Part shown: piece by piece, positions 45,367 to 54,949 of the stretch | Position numbering within the stretch: position 1 is the first letter of the stretch | How the letters are laid out: each line of letters starts with the position of its first letter | Assembly (NCBI GenBank): GCA_024742485.1 | Contig: JANSYK010000001.1 | Coordinates: forward strand, 186,001-250,000 | Length of the DNA: 64,000 nucleotides | From: Alphaproteobacteria bacterium | Lineage (GTDB): Bacteria > Pseudomonadota > Alphaproteobacteria > Rhizobiales > Rhizobiaceae | Direction: 5' to 3' | Program-made: the position numbers and the translations under genes | Notes under the pieces: generated by a model | The model's input: the letters and a program-made list of their open reading frames with translations, nothing else | What the model was told of the DNA's origin: nothing | Database searches by the model: none

Positions 45367-46460
45367 GGGACAGGCTGGTCTGCTTTGAGGAGAAAACTTG
45401 AATCGCCGTAGGAGTAAAAACGGTATCCCGTTTCTATGGCATGGCGATAGGCATTGTGCATCACATCCCTGCCGCAAAAGGCACTCACCAGCATGAAAAG
45501 TGTTGAGCGCGGCAGATGGAAATTGGTCATCAGGGCATCGACGGCGCGGAACCGGTAGCCCGGGGTGATGAAGATATCGGTGGCGCCCCGCCAGGGCCGG
45601 AGAATGCCGCGCTCATCGCTCGCGCTTTCCAGCAATCGCAGTGAGGTTGTTCCCACGCTGACGACGCGACCACCCCGCTCCTTGACCGCATTGAGCGCTT
45701 TCGCGGTGTCTGCACTCACCTCTCCGATCTCGGAATGCATGACATGGTCGTCGGTGTCATCCGCCTTCACAGGCAAAAACGTTCCGGCGCCCACATGCAG
45801 GGTGACGAAGTGCCGCTCGATACCCGCGTCATCAAGCCGTTCGAACAGGTCTTGTGTGAAGTGGAGACCGGCCGTCGGCGCTGCCACCGCGCCGTCTTCC
45901 GACGCATAGATCGTCTGATAGTCGGAGCGATCGCGGCTGTCCTCGGCGCGTTTCGAGGCGATATAGGGCGGCAGTGGAATATGCCCCTCGGCGGCGATTG
46001 CGGCATCAAGGTCAGCTCCGGACAATTCGAACCTCAGTACCCCTTCACCTGCCTCACCCCGGCTTTCGACAATTCCTTCGAGCGATTGTGCAAGACACAA
46101 ATCCTTTTTTGAGCCAAAGAAAAACCGGTCACCGGCCTGAACGCGCTTGGCGGGCCGCAGAAAGGCCTTCCAGCGGTCGGGAGCCACGCGCATGTGCAGT
46201 GTCGCGGAAAACCGGGCGGTGGATGTGCCCTGATCGCCTTGACGTTGCCGTTGGCCCTCAAGCTGCGCCGGAATAACCCTTGTATCATTGAGCACCAATG
46301 CATCACCGGCGCGCAGGATTTCGGTCAAATCGCGCACCTGCCGGTCGAACAGGCCGGCACCCGGATCGACGACGAGCATCCGGGCGTTGTCGCGCGGCGA
46401 GACCGGACGCAACGCAATCGCCTCCTCGGGCAGATCGAAGTCAAACAGATCAACGCGCAT
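45363..46460 (-). CDS. queA: S-adenosylmethionine:tRNA ribosyltransferase-isomerase QueA
   Basis: A 365-aa enzyme that builds epoxyqueuosine from preQ1 in tRNA, the step after Tgt. Family motifs are [19 protein letters not shown] at the N-terminus, [12 protein letters not shown], and [17 protein letters not shown] with [10 protein letters not shown]. The ATG at 46460 is used; the open frame to 46517 has no family match. A strong hairpin with T-rich tail lies 14-50 bases before the start. Confidence 0.95.
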   Translation of the reverse strand: MRVDLFDFDLPEEAIALRPVSPRDNARMLVVDPGAGLFDRQVRDLTEILRAGDALVLNDTRVIPAQLEGQRQRQGDQGTSTARFSATLHMRVAPDRWKAFLRPAKRVQAGDRFFFGSKKDLCLAQSLEGIVESRGEAGEGVLRFELSGADLDAAIAAEGHIPLPPYIASKRAEDSRDRSDYQTIYASEDGAVAAPTAGLHFTQDLFERLDDAGIERHFVTLHVGAGTFLPVKADDTDDHVMHSEIGEVSADTAKALNAVKERGGRVVSVGTTSLRLLESASDERGILRPWRGATDIFITPGYRFRAVDALMTNFHLPRSTLFMLVSAFCGRDVMHNAYRHAIETGYRFYSYGDSSFLLKADQPVP

Positions 46461-46473
46461 GAATGTACCTGGT

Positions 46474-46510
46474 AAAGAAACAACGCCCGCGTCAAGTGAC
46501 ACGGGCGTTG
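46474..46510 (-). terminator. Terminator-like hairpin between ppiB and queA
   Basis: On the minus strand CAACGCCCGTGT pairs with ACGCGGGCGTTG (one mismatch) around a short loop, followed by TTTCTTT. It fits a rho-independent terminator for ppiB. It ends only 13 bases before the queA ATG, leaving no room for a separate queA promoter, so partial read-through or attenuation is likely. Confidence 0.7.
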
Positions 46511-46531
46511 TAGTCAATTTGATGTTCAGAG

Positions 46532-47005
46532 TCAGACGTCAGCGGCCACACGCATGCTGGCAATGCTGTCCGGATCGTTCACCGGCTCTCCGCGCTTGAT
46601 CTGGTCAATGACATCCATGCCTTCGATCACCTGCCCCCAGACGCTGTACTGACGATCGAGCCAGGGCGCTTCCCCAAAACAGATGAAAAACTGTGAGTTC
46701 GCCGAATTCGGGCTCTGTGAACGCGCCATGGAACAGGTGCCACGCACATGATTGACGTTGGAAAACTCGGCTTCAAGGTCCGGCTTTTCCGAACCGCCCA
46801 TGCCGGTGCCCGTCGGGTCACCTGTCTGAGCCATGAAACCATCGATCACGCGATGGAAGACGACTCCATCGTAAAAATTCTCACGCGACAGCTCCTTGAC
46901 CCGGCTGACATGGTTTGGCGCAAGGTCCGGCATCAGTTCGATGACCACCTTGCCTTTGCTCGTTTCCATTACGATCGTGTTTTCCGGATCCTTGATCTCG
47001 GCCAT
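46532..47005 (-). CDS. ppiB: Cytosolic cyclophilin-type peptidyl-prolyl isomerase
   Basis: A 157-aa cyclophilin without signal peptide. The catalytic arginine lies in [21 protein letters not shown], and further core motifs are [18 protein letters not shown] and the tryptophan loop [18 protein letters not shown]. The ribosome site AAGGAGAG is strong. It follows a periplasmic cyclophilin gene by 24 bases; the pairing of one exported and one cytosolic cyclophilin upstream of queA/tgt is usual in Hyphomicrobiales. Confidence 0.95.
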   Translation of the reverse strand: MAEIKDPENTIVMETSKGKVVIELMPDLAPNHVSRVKELSRENFYDGVVFHRVIDGFMAQTGDPTGTGMGGSEKPDLEAEFSNVNHVRGTCSMARSQSPNSANSQFFICFGEAPWLDRQYSVWGQVIEGMDVIDQIKRGEPVNDPDSIASMRVAADV

Positions 47006-47029
47006 ATTTCTCTCCTTGGGTGTTTTGAA

Positions 47030-47605
47030 TTACTCGCCGATGCGCACTTTGATCATGCGATCGGGATCGGTGACCGCACCATTGTTTTGCTGATCGCCTC
47101 GCTTGATTGCCATCACATGTTCCATACCGTCAATCACCCGGCCGAATACCGTGTATTGATTGTTCAGGAAATGCCCCTCATCGAACATGATGAAAAACTG
47201 CGAATTGGCTGAATCCGGATTTTGCGCCCGCGCCATGCCGAGCACGCCCGCGTCAAAAGGTTCGCTGGAAAATTCCTGCTTCAGATCCGGCTTGCTGGAT
47301 CCGCCGGTTCCGGCGCGTTGCAGGTTGAAGCCGTTTTCCATGTCACCGAACTGCACGTCGCCCGTCTGCGCCATGAAACCGTCGATGACCCGGTGAAAGG
47401 CCACATTGTCATATTCACCGGCGGCCGCCAGCTCCTTGATACGCGCGACGTGATTGGGCGCCACATCCGGCAGCAATTCGACCACCACGTCACCATCTTT
47501 CAAGGTGATGGTCATGGTGTTTTCGGGTTTGACCTCGGCTGCCGCCATGGTTGCCAGGCCAGCGACAAAGAATGCCGCGACCGCGAGCAGTTGAAACTTT
47601 TTCAT
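47030..47605 (-). CDS. Periplasmic cyclophilin-type peptidyl-prolyl isomerase
   Basis: A 191-aa cyclophilin with a signal peptide (MKKFQLLAVAAFFVAGLATMAAA). The catalytic region is [20 protein letters not shown], followed by [18 protein letters not shown] and the loop FLNNQYTVFGRVIDGMEHV, where the tryptophan of the cytosolic paralogue is replaced by phenylalanine. It should help folding of exported proteins. It sits between coaD and ppiB in one minus-strand run. Confidence 0.93.
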   Translation of the reverse strand: MKKFQLLAVAAFFVAGLATMAAAEVKPENTMTITLKDGDVVVELLPDVAPNHVARIKELAAAGEYDNVAFHRVIDGFMAQTGDVQFGDMENGFNLQRAGTGGSSKPDLKQEFSSEPFDAGVLGMARAQNPDSANSQFFIMFDEGHFLNNQYTVFGRVIDGMEHVMAIKRGDQQNNGAVTDPDRMIKVRIGE

Positions 47606-47665
47606 GAGAACTCCGTTATTGATCAGGCTTGATGTCAGGCATTGACCGTCTTGATTGCGGTGCTT

Positions 47666-48151
47666 TTATCCTTCCTTCAGCGCATTGAGCACCGGTCCGG
47701 GCACAAAGGCACTGATGTCACCGCCCATTGCAGCGATCTGCCGTACCAATGTGGCAGTAATAGGCCGGTTCAGCGGGCTTGCCGGCAAAAAGACGGTCTG
47801 GATCTCCGGTGCCATTTGCCGGTTCATTCCGGCCATCTGCATCTCGTAATCAAGATCGCTGCCGTCTCGCAAACCGCGCATCAGCAAGGTGGCCTCGTTG
47901 TCGCGTGCTGCATCGACGGCCAGATCGTTGAACGAGACAACAGAAACGCGTGCTTCCTGTCCCGGCAATTGTTCGGCTAGTGAGGCGGTGATGAGCTCAG
48001 CACGTTTCTCAAAGCTGAAAAGCGGTTTCTTTGCCACCTGCACACCGATTCCAACCACCACCCGGTCCGCTACGTTCAGCGCCTGGACCAATACATCCAT
48101 GTGCCCGTTGGTTATCGGATCGAATGATCCCGGATAAAAAGCAATTGTCAT
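47666..48151 (-). CDS. coaD: Phosphopantetheine adenylyltransferase CoaD
   Basis: A 161-aa enzyme of coenzyme A synthesis. The nucleotidyltransferase motif [16 protein letters not shown] contains the HxGH-like TNGH, and [23 protein letters not shown] is the conserved central segment. The C-terminal ISSxxxR-type region is [21 protein letters not shown], where the usual serines are shifted. The ATG at 48151 is 36 bases from a palindromic repeat; the open frame beyond it is only the repeat read in frame. Confidence 0.94.
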   Translation of the reverse strand: MTIAFYPGSFDPITNGHMDVLVQALNVADRVVVGIGVQVAKKPLFSFEKRAELITASLAEQLPGQEARVSVVSFNDLAVDAARDNEATLLMRGLRDGSDLDYEMQMAGMNRQMAPEIQTVFLPASPLNRPITATLVRQIAAMGGDISAFVPGPVLNALKEG

Positions 48152-48188
48152 ATGCGTTTCACCTGTGCGCAAGCGGCGTGTGCGGAGA

Positions 48189-48274
48189 TTCAGGTTTTGA
48201 CGGAATCGGCAATACCTGAATGCCTCAACTAAATAGTGGCCGACACCGTTGTCCCGTTTCTGACAAAACCTGAA
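48189..48274. repeat. Dispersed palindromic repeat, copy B
   Basis: An 86-bp element whose ends are 21-bp inverted repeats with 18 matches: 48189-48209 (TTCAGGTTTTGACGGAATCGG) is written here only by its first 20 bases TTCAGGTTTTGACGGAATCG, and its partner is 48254-48274. A second internal pair ATTCAGGT/ACCTGAAT (48188-48195 and 48213-48220) can form a smaller hairpin. It lies upstream of coaD. Confidence 0.8.
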
Positions 48275-48450
48275 ACGGTCCAGGGCGGAAAATGACAACT
48301 TTCTGTCATGCCATCCCCTGGGGCGCAAGCCCATTCATCAATACCGCACAATGGCGTTCGAAATAGATGAACGCTTTCTGAATGCCCCCTTCAGGAAGCC
48401 TTCAGCAGGCACTCCTTAATTTAATCGGAAGAATTAGAGGAGAATCCACA

Positions 48451-48561
48451 ATGGTTGTTTTAATCTTCATTGCTACGCTGTTTTCAACAACGACGATTGC
48501 TTCCGCTTTCTTGTTGGCCGGGCCGGGTCGGTCGATCGCAACCGGACAGAGCCAACGCTGA
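48451..48561 (+). CDS. Small single-pass membrane protein, 36 aa
   Basis: An ATG with the ribosome site AGAGGAGA at the right distance opens a 36-codon frame. The product has one hydrophobic segment (VVLIFIATLFSTTTIASAFLLA, in part) and a short polar basic tail (GRSIATGQSQR). I know no family. A second small membrane protein gene follows 189 bases downstream in the same direction and ends at a strong terminator, which supports a real transcript. Confidence 0.55.
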   Translation: MVVLIFIATLFSTTTIASAFLLAGPGRSIATGQSQR

Positions 48562-48750
48562 TTGTGGGCCGTTTTGAGGGATTATTTGGCACCGGCAACG
48601 ATCACATTACCGTGCACAATCAATCACTTCCGTTCACGCCACAACGACATGCATTGAATAGCGACCTGATGGTCACCATATCAAAATGTACCGGTGCAAC
48701 GCGGGACAAACGAGTAGTCGGAAATACCGAAGGGATAAACTGAGGAGACT

Positions 48751-48888
48751 ATGATGATTACAGCACTTTCAATTCTTGCAGTTCTCATCGCTTCCATGTT
48801 TCTGGCGACCATGGGTGCAGCCATGTTTGCCATGCAACGGGAGCAGGCCGAAGTCACGCAGCGAGCGCGTGCCCGCACACACCGTTGA
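48751..48888 (+). CDS. Small single-pass membrane protein, 45 aa
   Basis: TGAGGAGACT directly precedes the ATG, an excellent ribosome site. The 45-residue product has an N-terminal hydrophobic helix (ITALSILAVLIASMFLATMG) and a basic, helical tail (REQAEVTQRARARTHR). It ends 50 bases before a rho-independent terminator at 48939. The layout (helix, then charged cytoplasmic tail) recalls small regulatory membrane proteins. No function can be named. Confidence 0.62.
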   Translation: MMITALSILAVLIASMFLATMGAAMFAMQREQAEVTQRARARTHR

Positions 48889-48938
48889 GATTTAAAGATC
48901 CATCAGGGATATTCTGACCTCCAATCGATTCCCTGACG

Positions 48939-48968
48939 ATCCGGATGGCCCAGCCATCCGGATTTTTT
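48939..48968 (+). terminator. Rho-independent terminator after the small membrane protein genes
   Basis: ATCCGGATGG (48939-48948) and CCATCCGGAT (48954-48963) form a perfect 10-bp stem around CCCAG, followed by six T. It ends transcription on the plus strand before the convergent gyrA gene. Confidence 0.93.
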
Positions 48969-48992
48969 GTTTCTGCAGCGCTTTTTATTCTT

Positions 48993-51773
48993 CTATTCCG
49001 GTGTGCCCTGCTCAGGCGATGGATCCGCAGAAGCCGGTTCGCCACCGTTCGTTTCGCCATCCCCACCATTTTCCTCGTCGGAATCCGGCTCATTGATCCG
49101 CTCGACCGACACCACCCGTTCCTGTTTGGCGGTCGAGAAAATCGTAACACCCTTGGTGGCACGGCTGGCCATGCGGATACCCGCAACCGGAACCCTGATC
49201 AATTGACCACCGTCGGAAACCAGCATGATCTGGTCTTCCGGCTCTACCGGGAAAGTGGCGATCAGCGGTCCGATTTCGTCCACTTTTGCCGTATCGGTGG
49301 CCCGAATCCCCTTGCCGCCACGGCCTGAAATCCGGAAATCATAAGAGGATGAGCGCTTGCCGTAGCCCTTTTCACTGACGGTCAGGACAAATTGCTCACG
49401 TGATTGAAGCTCAAGCGCCCTTTCTTCCGTCAGTTCGCCGTCTTCTTCGCTTGCCGCATCCTCATCGGCAAGGTCGGCATCATCGGTCCGGCTCCATTTG
49501 ATATAGGCGCTGCGCTCGGCTGGCGTAGCCTCGACATGCGACAGAATTGCCATGGAAATGACCGTATCGCCTTTGCCCAAAGAAATACCGCGCACGCCGA
49601 TGGAGTTGCGCCCGGCAAAGACCCGAACATCCGTAACCGGAAAACGAATACACTGACCCAGCGCTGTGGTCAGCAGCACATCATCATGCTCATTGCAGGT
49701 TTCGACATTGAGGATTTCATCGGTTTCCTCGTCGTCAAGCTTCATCGCGATCTTTCCGTTGCGATTGACCTGTACGAAATCCGACAATTTGTTTCTGCGC
49801 ACTGTTCCCCTGGTGGTCGAGAACATGACATCCAGATTGGCCCAACTCTCCTCGTCCTCGGGCAGAGGCATGATCGACGTGATGCGTTCACCCTGCTGCA
49901 GCGGCAGCATATTGATGAGCGCCTTGCCACGGGACTGCGGAGAGCCGACCGGCAGACGCCAGACCTTTTCCTTGTAGACAATGCCGCGCGACGAGAAGAA
50001 CAGCACAGGTGTGTGGGTGTTGGCCACGAACAGCCGCGTGACGAAATCCTCGTCGCGGGTCGACATTCCCGACCGTCCCTTGCCACCGCGTCGCTGGGCG
50101 CGATAGGTGTCCAGCGGAACACGCTTGATATAGCCCGAATGTGACACCGTCACGACCATGTCTTCCCGGGCGATCAGGTCCTCGTCGTCCATGTCCGCGC
50201 CACCTTCGGTAATCTCCGTGCGGCGTGGTGTCGCGAATTCTTCGCGGACGTCCTGAAGCTCCTGTTTGACGATGTCCATGATCCGCGCACGTGACGCCAG
50301 AATTTCGAGATAGTCCTTGATCTCGGCGCCGATCTCATTGAGCTCATCGGCAATCTCGTCACGGCCGAGCGCTGTCAGCCGCGCCAGCCTCAATTCAAGG
50401 ATCGCGCGGGCCTGCTCTTCAGACAGATTATAGGTTCCGTCCTCATTGATCCTGTGGCGTGGATCGTCGATCAGCAGGATAAGCGGTTCGACATCCTTGG
50501 CCGGCCAGCGCCGTTCCATGAGTTCTGTGCGGGCCGTCGCGGGATCTGGCGCATTGCGAATAAGGCTTATGACCTCATCGATATTGGCCACCGAGATGGC
50601 CAGTCCGACGAGAACATGGGCACGGTCGCGCGCCTTGTTGAGTAAAAACTTCGTCCGCCGACTGATCACCTCTTCGCGGAAGGCAACAAAGGCCTTGAGC
50701 ATGTCGAGCAGGATCATCTGCTCCGGCTTGCCGCCATTCAAAGCCACCATATTGCAGCCAAAAGACGTCTGCAGCGGCGTGAAGCGATAAAGCTGATTGA
50801 GAACGACGTCGGCAACCGCATCGCGCTTCAGTTCGATCACGACACGGTATCCATCCCGATCGGACTCATCGCGTATGTCCGAAATACCCTCGATCCGCTT
50901 GTCCCGGACAAGCTCGGCCATCTTCTCGATCATCGATGACTTGTTGACCTGATAGGGAATCTCCGTGACGACGAGCGCCTCACGCTCTCCTCGAATTTCC
51001 TCGGTGTGCACGCGCCCGCGCATCATCACCGATCCACGTCCGGTCTCATAGGCCGAGCGGATGCCTGACCGCCCGAGAATCAGACCCCCGGTCGGAAAAT
51101 CGGGTCCCGGTATGATCTCCTGCAGTTCCGGCAATTCAATAGCCGGATTGTCGATGAGCGCAAAGCAGCCATCGATGACCTCGCCAAGATTGTGCGGCGG
51201 AATATTGGTGGCCATGCCGACCGCGATGCCGCCTGCCCCATTGACCAGCAGATTGGGAAAACGCGCTGGAATGACACGCGGTTCACGGGCTGACGCGTCG
51301 TAGTTCTCCTGGAAATCAACCGTATCCTTGTCGATATCTTCCAGAAGTTCATGCGCAACCTTCGCCAGGCGCGATTCCGTATATCGCATGGCAGCGGGCG
51401 GATCGCCGTCGATGGATCCGAAATTCCCCTGCCCGTCGATCAGCGGCACGCGCATGGAAAAATCCTGCGCCATGCGAACCATGGCATCATAAATCGCCTG
51501 GTCGCCGTGCGGGTGATACTTACCCATCACGTCACCGATGATGCGTGAGGATTTCACGTATTTCCGGTTCCAGTGATAACCGCCTTCGTGCATGGCGTAG
51601 AGAATCCGGCGGTGAACGGGTTTCAGCCCGTCCCGGACGTCCGGTAGAGCGCGGCTCACGATTACGCTCATTGCATAATCGAGATAGGACCGCTGCATCT
51701 CCTCCATGATCGAAATCGGTTCGATGCCCGGTGGATCGGATGGAGGAGTTAAGGAATTATCGTGTTCTGACAA
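48993..51773 (-). CDS. gyrA: DNA gyrase subunit A
   Basis: A 926-aa type II topoisomerase subunit. It starts at a TTG (51773); the conserved N-terminus [24 protein letters not shown] needs this start. The catalytic tyrosine is Y131 (AMRYTESRL). In the quinolone-determining region [13 protein letters not shown] the residue matching E. coli S83 is Q92, and D96 matches D87. The GyrA box is QRRGGKG, showing this is GyrA and not ParC. The C-terminal wrapping domain has an acidic insert ([15 protein letters not shown]) and a long acidic tail. Confidence 0.97.
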   Translation of the reverse strand: MSEHDNSLTPPSDPPGIEPISIMEEMQRSYLDYAMSVIVSRALPDVRDGLKPVHRRILYAMHEGGYHWNRKYVKSSRIIGDVMGKYHPHGDQAIYDAMVRMAQDFSMRVPLIDGQGNFGSIDGDPPAAMRYTESRLAKVAHELLEDIDKDTVDFQENYDASAREPRVIPARFPNLLVNGAGGIAVGMATNIPPHNLGEVIDGCFALIDNPAIELPELQEIIPGPDFPTGGLILGRSGIRSAYETGRGSVMMRGRVHTEEIRGEREALVVTEIPYQVNKSSMIEKMAELVRDKRIEGISDIRDESDRDGYRVVIELKRDAVADVVLNQLYRFTPLQTSFGCNMVALNGGKPEQMILLDMLKAFVAFREEVISRRTKFLLNKARDRAHVLVGLAISVANIDEVISLIRNAPDPATARTELMERRWPAKDVEPLILLIDDPRHRINEDGTYNLSEEQARAILELRLARLTALGRDEIADELNEIGAEIKDYLEILASRARIMDIVKQELQDVREEFATPRRTEITEGGADMDDEDLIAREDMVVTVSHSGYIKRVPLDTYRAQRRGGKGRSGMSTRDEDFVTRLFVANTHTPVLFFSSRGIVYKEKVWRLPVGSPQSRGKALINMLPLQQGERITSIMPLPEDEESWANLDVMFSTTRGTVRRNKLSDFVQVNRNGKIAMKLDDEETDEILNVETCNEHDDVLLTTALGQCIRFPVTDVRVFAGRNSIGVRGISLGKGDTVISMAILSHVEATPAERSAYIKWSRTDDADLADEDAASEEDGELTEERALELQSREQFVLTVSEKGYGKRSSSYDFRISGRGGKGIRATDTAKVDEIGPLIATFPVEPEDQIMLVSDGGQLIRVPVAGIRMASRATKGVTIFSTAKQERVVSVERINEPDSDEENGGDGETNGGEPASADPSPEQGTPE

Positions 51774-52104
51774 AAAATTCGCCTATCGCGTAATGTCGAA
51801 TCATATGCCCCGTTTTATAGACGATTGGAGGCGCAAAAGCCAATTCGGACCAAGGAAGAGATGATTGGATTTATTCTTATAATTCAGCCGGTTATGCGAA
51901 ATACAATCAACCTGTACACGGTTCTTGAAAACGCGTGCCGTCAAATCGCGGCAATTGTGTGAAAAAATGACATAAATACCAGGTCCACAGGTGATTGGAT
52001 CCGGTCGAACGAGCCGTGTCTGTTTGGTCGGAATCAGTCCCGCAACCGCGCGATTTCACATTGTCCGTAGGTCGACGAAACGCTTGCGGTACACGTGATC
52101 GGCC
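51774..52104. other. Intergenic region upstream of gyrA
   Basis: A 331-base stretch between gyrA and an aminotransferase gene (both minus strand). It should hold the gyrA promoter. An imperfect palindrome AACCTGTACACGGTT is present near 51909. No gene or repeat was recognised. Confidence 0.5.
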
Positions 52105-53259
52105 CTAATTGAGCCAATCGGCAAGACGATCGAGCGCTTTCTCAATATCCGATGTCGACCCGGCATAGGAGAGCCGAACAGCGTGGCGTCCATCGACAGG
52201 GTCGAAATCGTCACCAGGTGTCACTGCAACATTGATCTCTTTCAGCATCTTGCGACAAAACTGCATCGAATCATTTGTAAACCGGCTGACGTCGACATAG
52301 GAATAAAACGCACCATCCATCGGTGATGCTATCTCAAAACCGATCATCGGCAAGCGCTCCGCCAGCAATTTGGCATTTCGCCTGTACGTATCCTTGACCC
52401 GTTCCATTTCCTCCGTCGCTTCAAACGCTGCGCAAGCGGCGATCTGCGATAATTCGGGAGCGCTGATGTAGAGACTTTGAGCAACCCGCTCGACCGGTCG
52501 CACAATCGCTTCCGGCAACACCATCCAGCCAATCCTCCAGCCGGTCATGCAGTAGTATTTCGAGAAGGAATTGATGACCAGCGCTGATTCGCTGAGGGAC
52601 AGCGCCGTTGTCTCCTCGCCGGAAAAAGTCAGTCCGTGATAGATTTCGTCGGAAATGAACCGGATGTCATTTGAATCACAATAATCAATCAGCGCCTTGA
52701 GAGACCGACGGCTGGTGACGGTTCCGGTTGGATTGGCCGGGCTGGCAAGAAGCACGCCCGAAATCGGACCACTCTCGGCAGCGACTGTTTCGAGTGCCTC
52801 TGGCGTCAGCGTGAACCCTGTATTCGCGCCAACCGGGATTTCGACGGCCTCCAATCCAAGCATGGCCATGATATTGCGATAGGCCGGATATCCCGGTCGG
52901 GTAATCGCAATCCGGTCCCCGACATCGAAAAGTGTCAAAAACGCCAGATTGAAGCCGGCCGATGACCCCGTGGTGACGACGATCCGTTCGGGATCGACCG
53001 CCACGGCGTAGCGATTGTCGTAATGGTTCGCGATTTTCCGTCGCAGTGTCCGCATTCCAAGAGTATCGGTATAGCCAATACGTCCATGCTCAAGAGCGCC
53101 TCGCGCTGCCTCACGCACAGCTCCGGCTGCCGGGTGTGCCGGCTGGCCGACGGCCAGGGAAATGACCGGGTGCCCCTCCTCAATTCGCCTGTTGGCCAGG
53201 GCAAGAACGTCCATGGCGTGAAAGGGCTGCACAATGCTACGTTTCGATGTGTGAATCAC
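52105..53259 (-). CDS. Pyridoxal-phosphate aminotransferase (class I/II, AspC-like)
   Basis: A 384-aa fold-type I aminotransferase. The GTG at 53259 follows AGGAA and gives IHTSKRSIVQPFHAMDVLALANRR. Conserved elements are VGQPAHP, GSSAGFNLAFL (cofactor loop), ASPANPTGT, SDEIYHGL and the Schiff-base lysine in NSFSKYYCMTGWRIGW. Relatives act on aspartate, alanine or aromatic amino acids, so the substrate is open. It is divergent from the M48 protease gene. Confidence 0.9.
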   Translation of the reverse strand: MIHTSKRSIVQPFHAMDVLALANRRIEEGHPVISLAVGQPAHPAAGAVREAARGALEHGRIGYTDTLGMRTLRRKIANHYDNRYAVAVDPERIVVTTGSSAGFNLAFLTLFDVGDRIAITRPGYPAYRNIMAMLGLEAVEIPVGANTGFTLTPEALETVAAESGPISGVLLASPANPTGTVTSRRSLKALIDYCDSNDIRFISDEIYHGLTFSGEETTALSLSESALVINSFSKYYCMTGWRIGWMVLPEAIVRPVERVAQSLYISAPELSQIAACAAFEATEEMERVKDTYRRNAKLLAERLPMIGFEIASPMDGAFYSYVDVSRFTNDSMQFCRKMLKEINVAVTPGDDFDPVDGRHAVRLSYAGSTSDIEKALDRLADWLN

Positions 53260-53498
53260 TGGCCATTCCTGACTATGGGAAACACGCCTGATGCGGATCA
53301 GGCCTGGTTTCGTTGGACGGGACAAATCGATTGCTCCGAGCCGCCTCACAATTGCCCCAATGCGGTGGCGATCACAAGCGGTTAGATGCAATCACTTTCG
53401 CGCGATATGCTGTGTGGCGCTCTGGGCATTGGTCCCTATTGATTGCTAAGAGCAAGGGAAACGGGTTCCCTTTTGCATTTGTCTCAAGGAGCAACCGG

Positions 53499-54908
53499 AT
53501 GCACAGTCGACGGAGCATGAAGAGCGACATGGCTCGAATCTACGGAACCAGCGGATCGATTGTTCGCCTTTTGGTGCTGATGGTTTCCGCTTGCCTGAGC
53601 GCAACAGTCCCACTGCATGCCCAGACCAGCATCCCCGTCGTGCGCGACGCGGAAATTGAAGGTCTGCTTATCGACTATGCCCGACCGATCTTCAAGGCCG
53701 CCGGCCTGAGCAACCGTGGAATTCAAATTGTTCTGGTCAACAGCCGCTCCTTTAATGCCTTCGTTGCCGGACGCCGGATCTTCATCAACACCGGCGCGCT
53801 TTCCATTTCAGAAACACCCAATGAAATCATCGGTGTGCTGGCACATGAAGCCGGTCATATCGCTGGTGGACACCAGGAACGGTTGCGGGAACAGATTGCC
53901 CGTGCCCGCACACTCGCGGTGGTCGGCACGCTTGTCGGCGCCGGTGCGGCTGCGGCCGCCAGCATAAGCGGTTCAGGCGGCAATGCCGGCGCGGCCCTCG
54001 GCACTGGCCTGGCCACCGCAGCACCCGGTCTGGCGCAACGGTCTCTGCTCAGCTATCGGCGTTCTGAGGAAATCAACGCCGACCGGGCGGCCGTCAGATA
54101 TCTCAATGCCACGGGACAGTCGGGCCTCGGCATGCTTCGGACATTCCAGCGCTTTTCCCAACAGGCCGTGCTGTCCGGCGTACGATCAAATCCCTATGAA
54201 TCCAGTCATCCCCTGCCGCAGGATCGCATGGCACTGCTCGGCGAATTGGTCGGCAAAAGCAAGCACTTCGAAAAGAAGGATTCCAAATCGCTGCAACGCC
54301 GCCACGATATGGCGCGCGGCAAGATTGCCGCCTATTCCGGCGGAGCACCCGCCGTCGCACAACTCTTTCGCGACGACCGTCAAAATGTCGGCGCGCGCTA
54401 TGGCATGGCTATCTCGTCGTTTCTGCGCGGCAATACCAACAAGGCCCTGGCGGACATCAACAAGCTGATTTCCCAGGATAAAAACAATCCCTATCTGCAC
54501 GAAATGAAGGGAGAAATTCTCCTTGCCGCACGCCAACCCAAAAAGGCGGCGGCGTCGTTCGCCAAAGCGGTTCAACTGGACAAGTTCAAATCGGGCGTCA
54601 TTCGCGGGCGGCTGGGATTTGCCTATCTGTCGACCGGTGAAGCCAGCCAGGCGGACAAGGCCATTCGTGAGCTGCGCGCTGCGATCAATGCCGACTCCTA
54701 CAATTTTGCCGCCTATACCTATCTGTCGCGCGCCTATGCCCAGACCGGTGATGTGGCGAACGCCCAATTGACCCTCGCAGAAGCCAATTTTCGTGCCGGA
54801 AACTTCCAGGAAGCGAAACGGTTTGCCGCCCGTGCCCAGCAGAAAATGAAGAAAGGCACGCCAAGTTGGCAACGTGCCAACGACATCATCAAATATCGCA
54901 AAAAGTGA
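53499..54908 (+). CDS. Periplasmic M48 metalloprotease with TPR repeats (BepA-like)
   Basis: A 469-aa protein with an N-terminal signal (RLLVLMVSACLSATVPLHA). The zinc site is H116-E117-H120 (LAHEAGHIAGGH) with E191 (SEEINADRAAVRYL) as third ligand. A Gly/Ala-rich stretch at 145-178 lies between them. Residues ~320-465 form TPR-like helices (HEMKGEILLAARQPKKAAASFAKAVQLD). This matches BepA/YfgC, which guards outer-membrane protein assembly. The ATG at 53499 is preceded by AAGGA. A DsbA-like gene follows 41 bases downstream. Confidence 0.92.
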   Translation: MHSRRSMKSDMARIYGTSGSIVRLLVLMVSACLSATVPLHAQTSIPVVRDAEIEGLLIDYARPIFKAAGLSNRGIQIVLVNSRSFNAFVAGRRIFINTGALSISETPNEIIGVLAHEAGHIAGGHQERLREQIARARTLAVVGTLVGAGAAAAASISGSGGNAGAALGTGLATAAPGLAQRSLLSYRRSEEINADRAAVRYLNATGQSGLGMLRTFQRFSQQAVLSGVRSNPYESSHPLPQDRMALLGELVGKSKHFEKKDSKSLQRRHDMARGKIAAYSGGAPAVAQLFRDDRQNVGARYGMAISSFLRGNTNKALADINKLISQDKNNPYLHEMKGEILLAARQPKKAAASFAKAVQLDKFKSGVIRGRLGFAYLSTGEASQADKAIRELRAAINADSYNFAAYTYLSRAYAQTGDVANAQLTLAEANFRAGNFQEAKRFAARAQQKMKKGTPSWQRANDIIKYRKK

Positions 54909-54949
54909 AATCCCGAACCAGCGGCCGATGCCGTGACCGAGAGGACAAG

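Noticed and set aside
51909-51930. Palindrome-like AACCTGTACACGGTT upstream of gyrA as a possible repressor site
   Set aside because: It is imperfect, single, and does not match the alphaproteobacterial LexA spacing or another operator I know.
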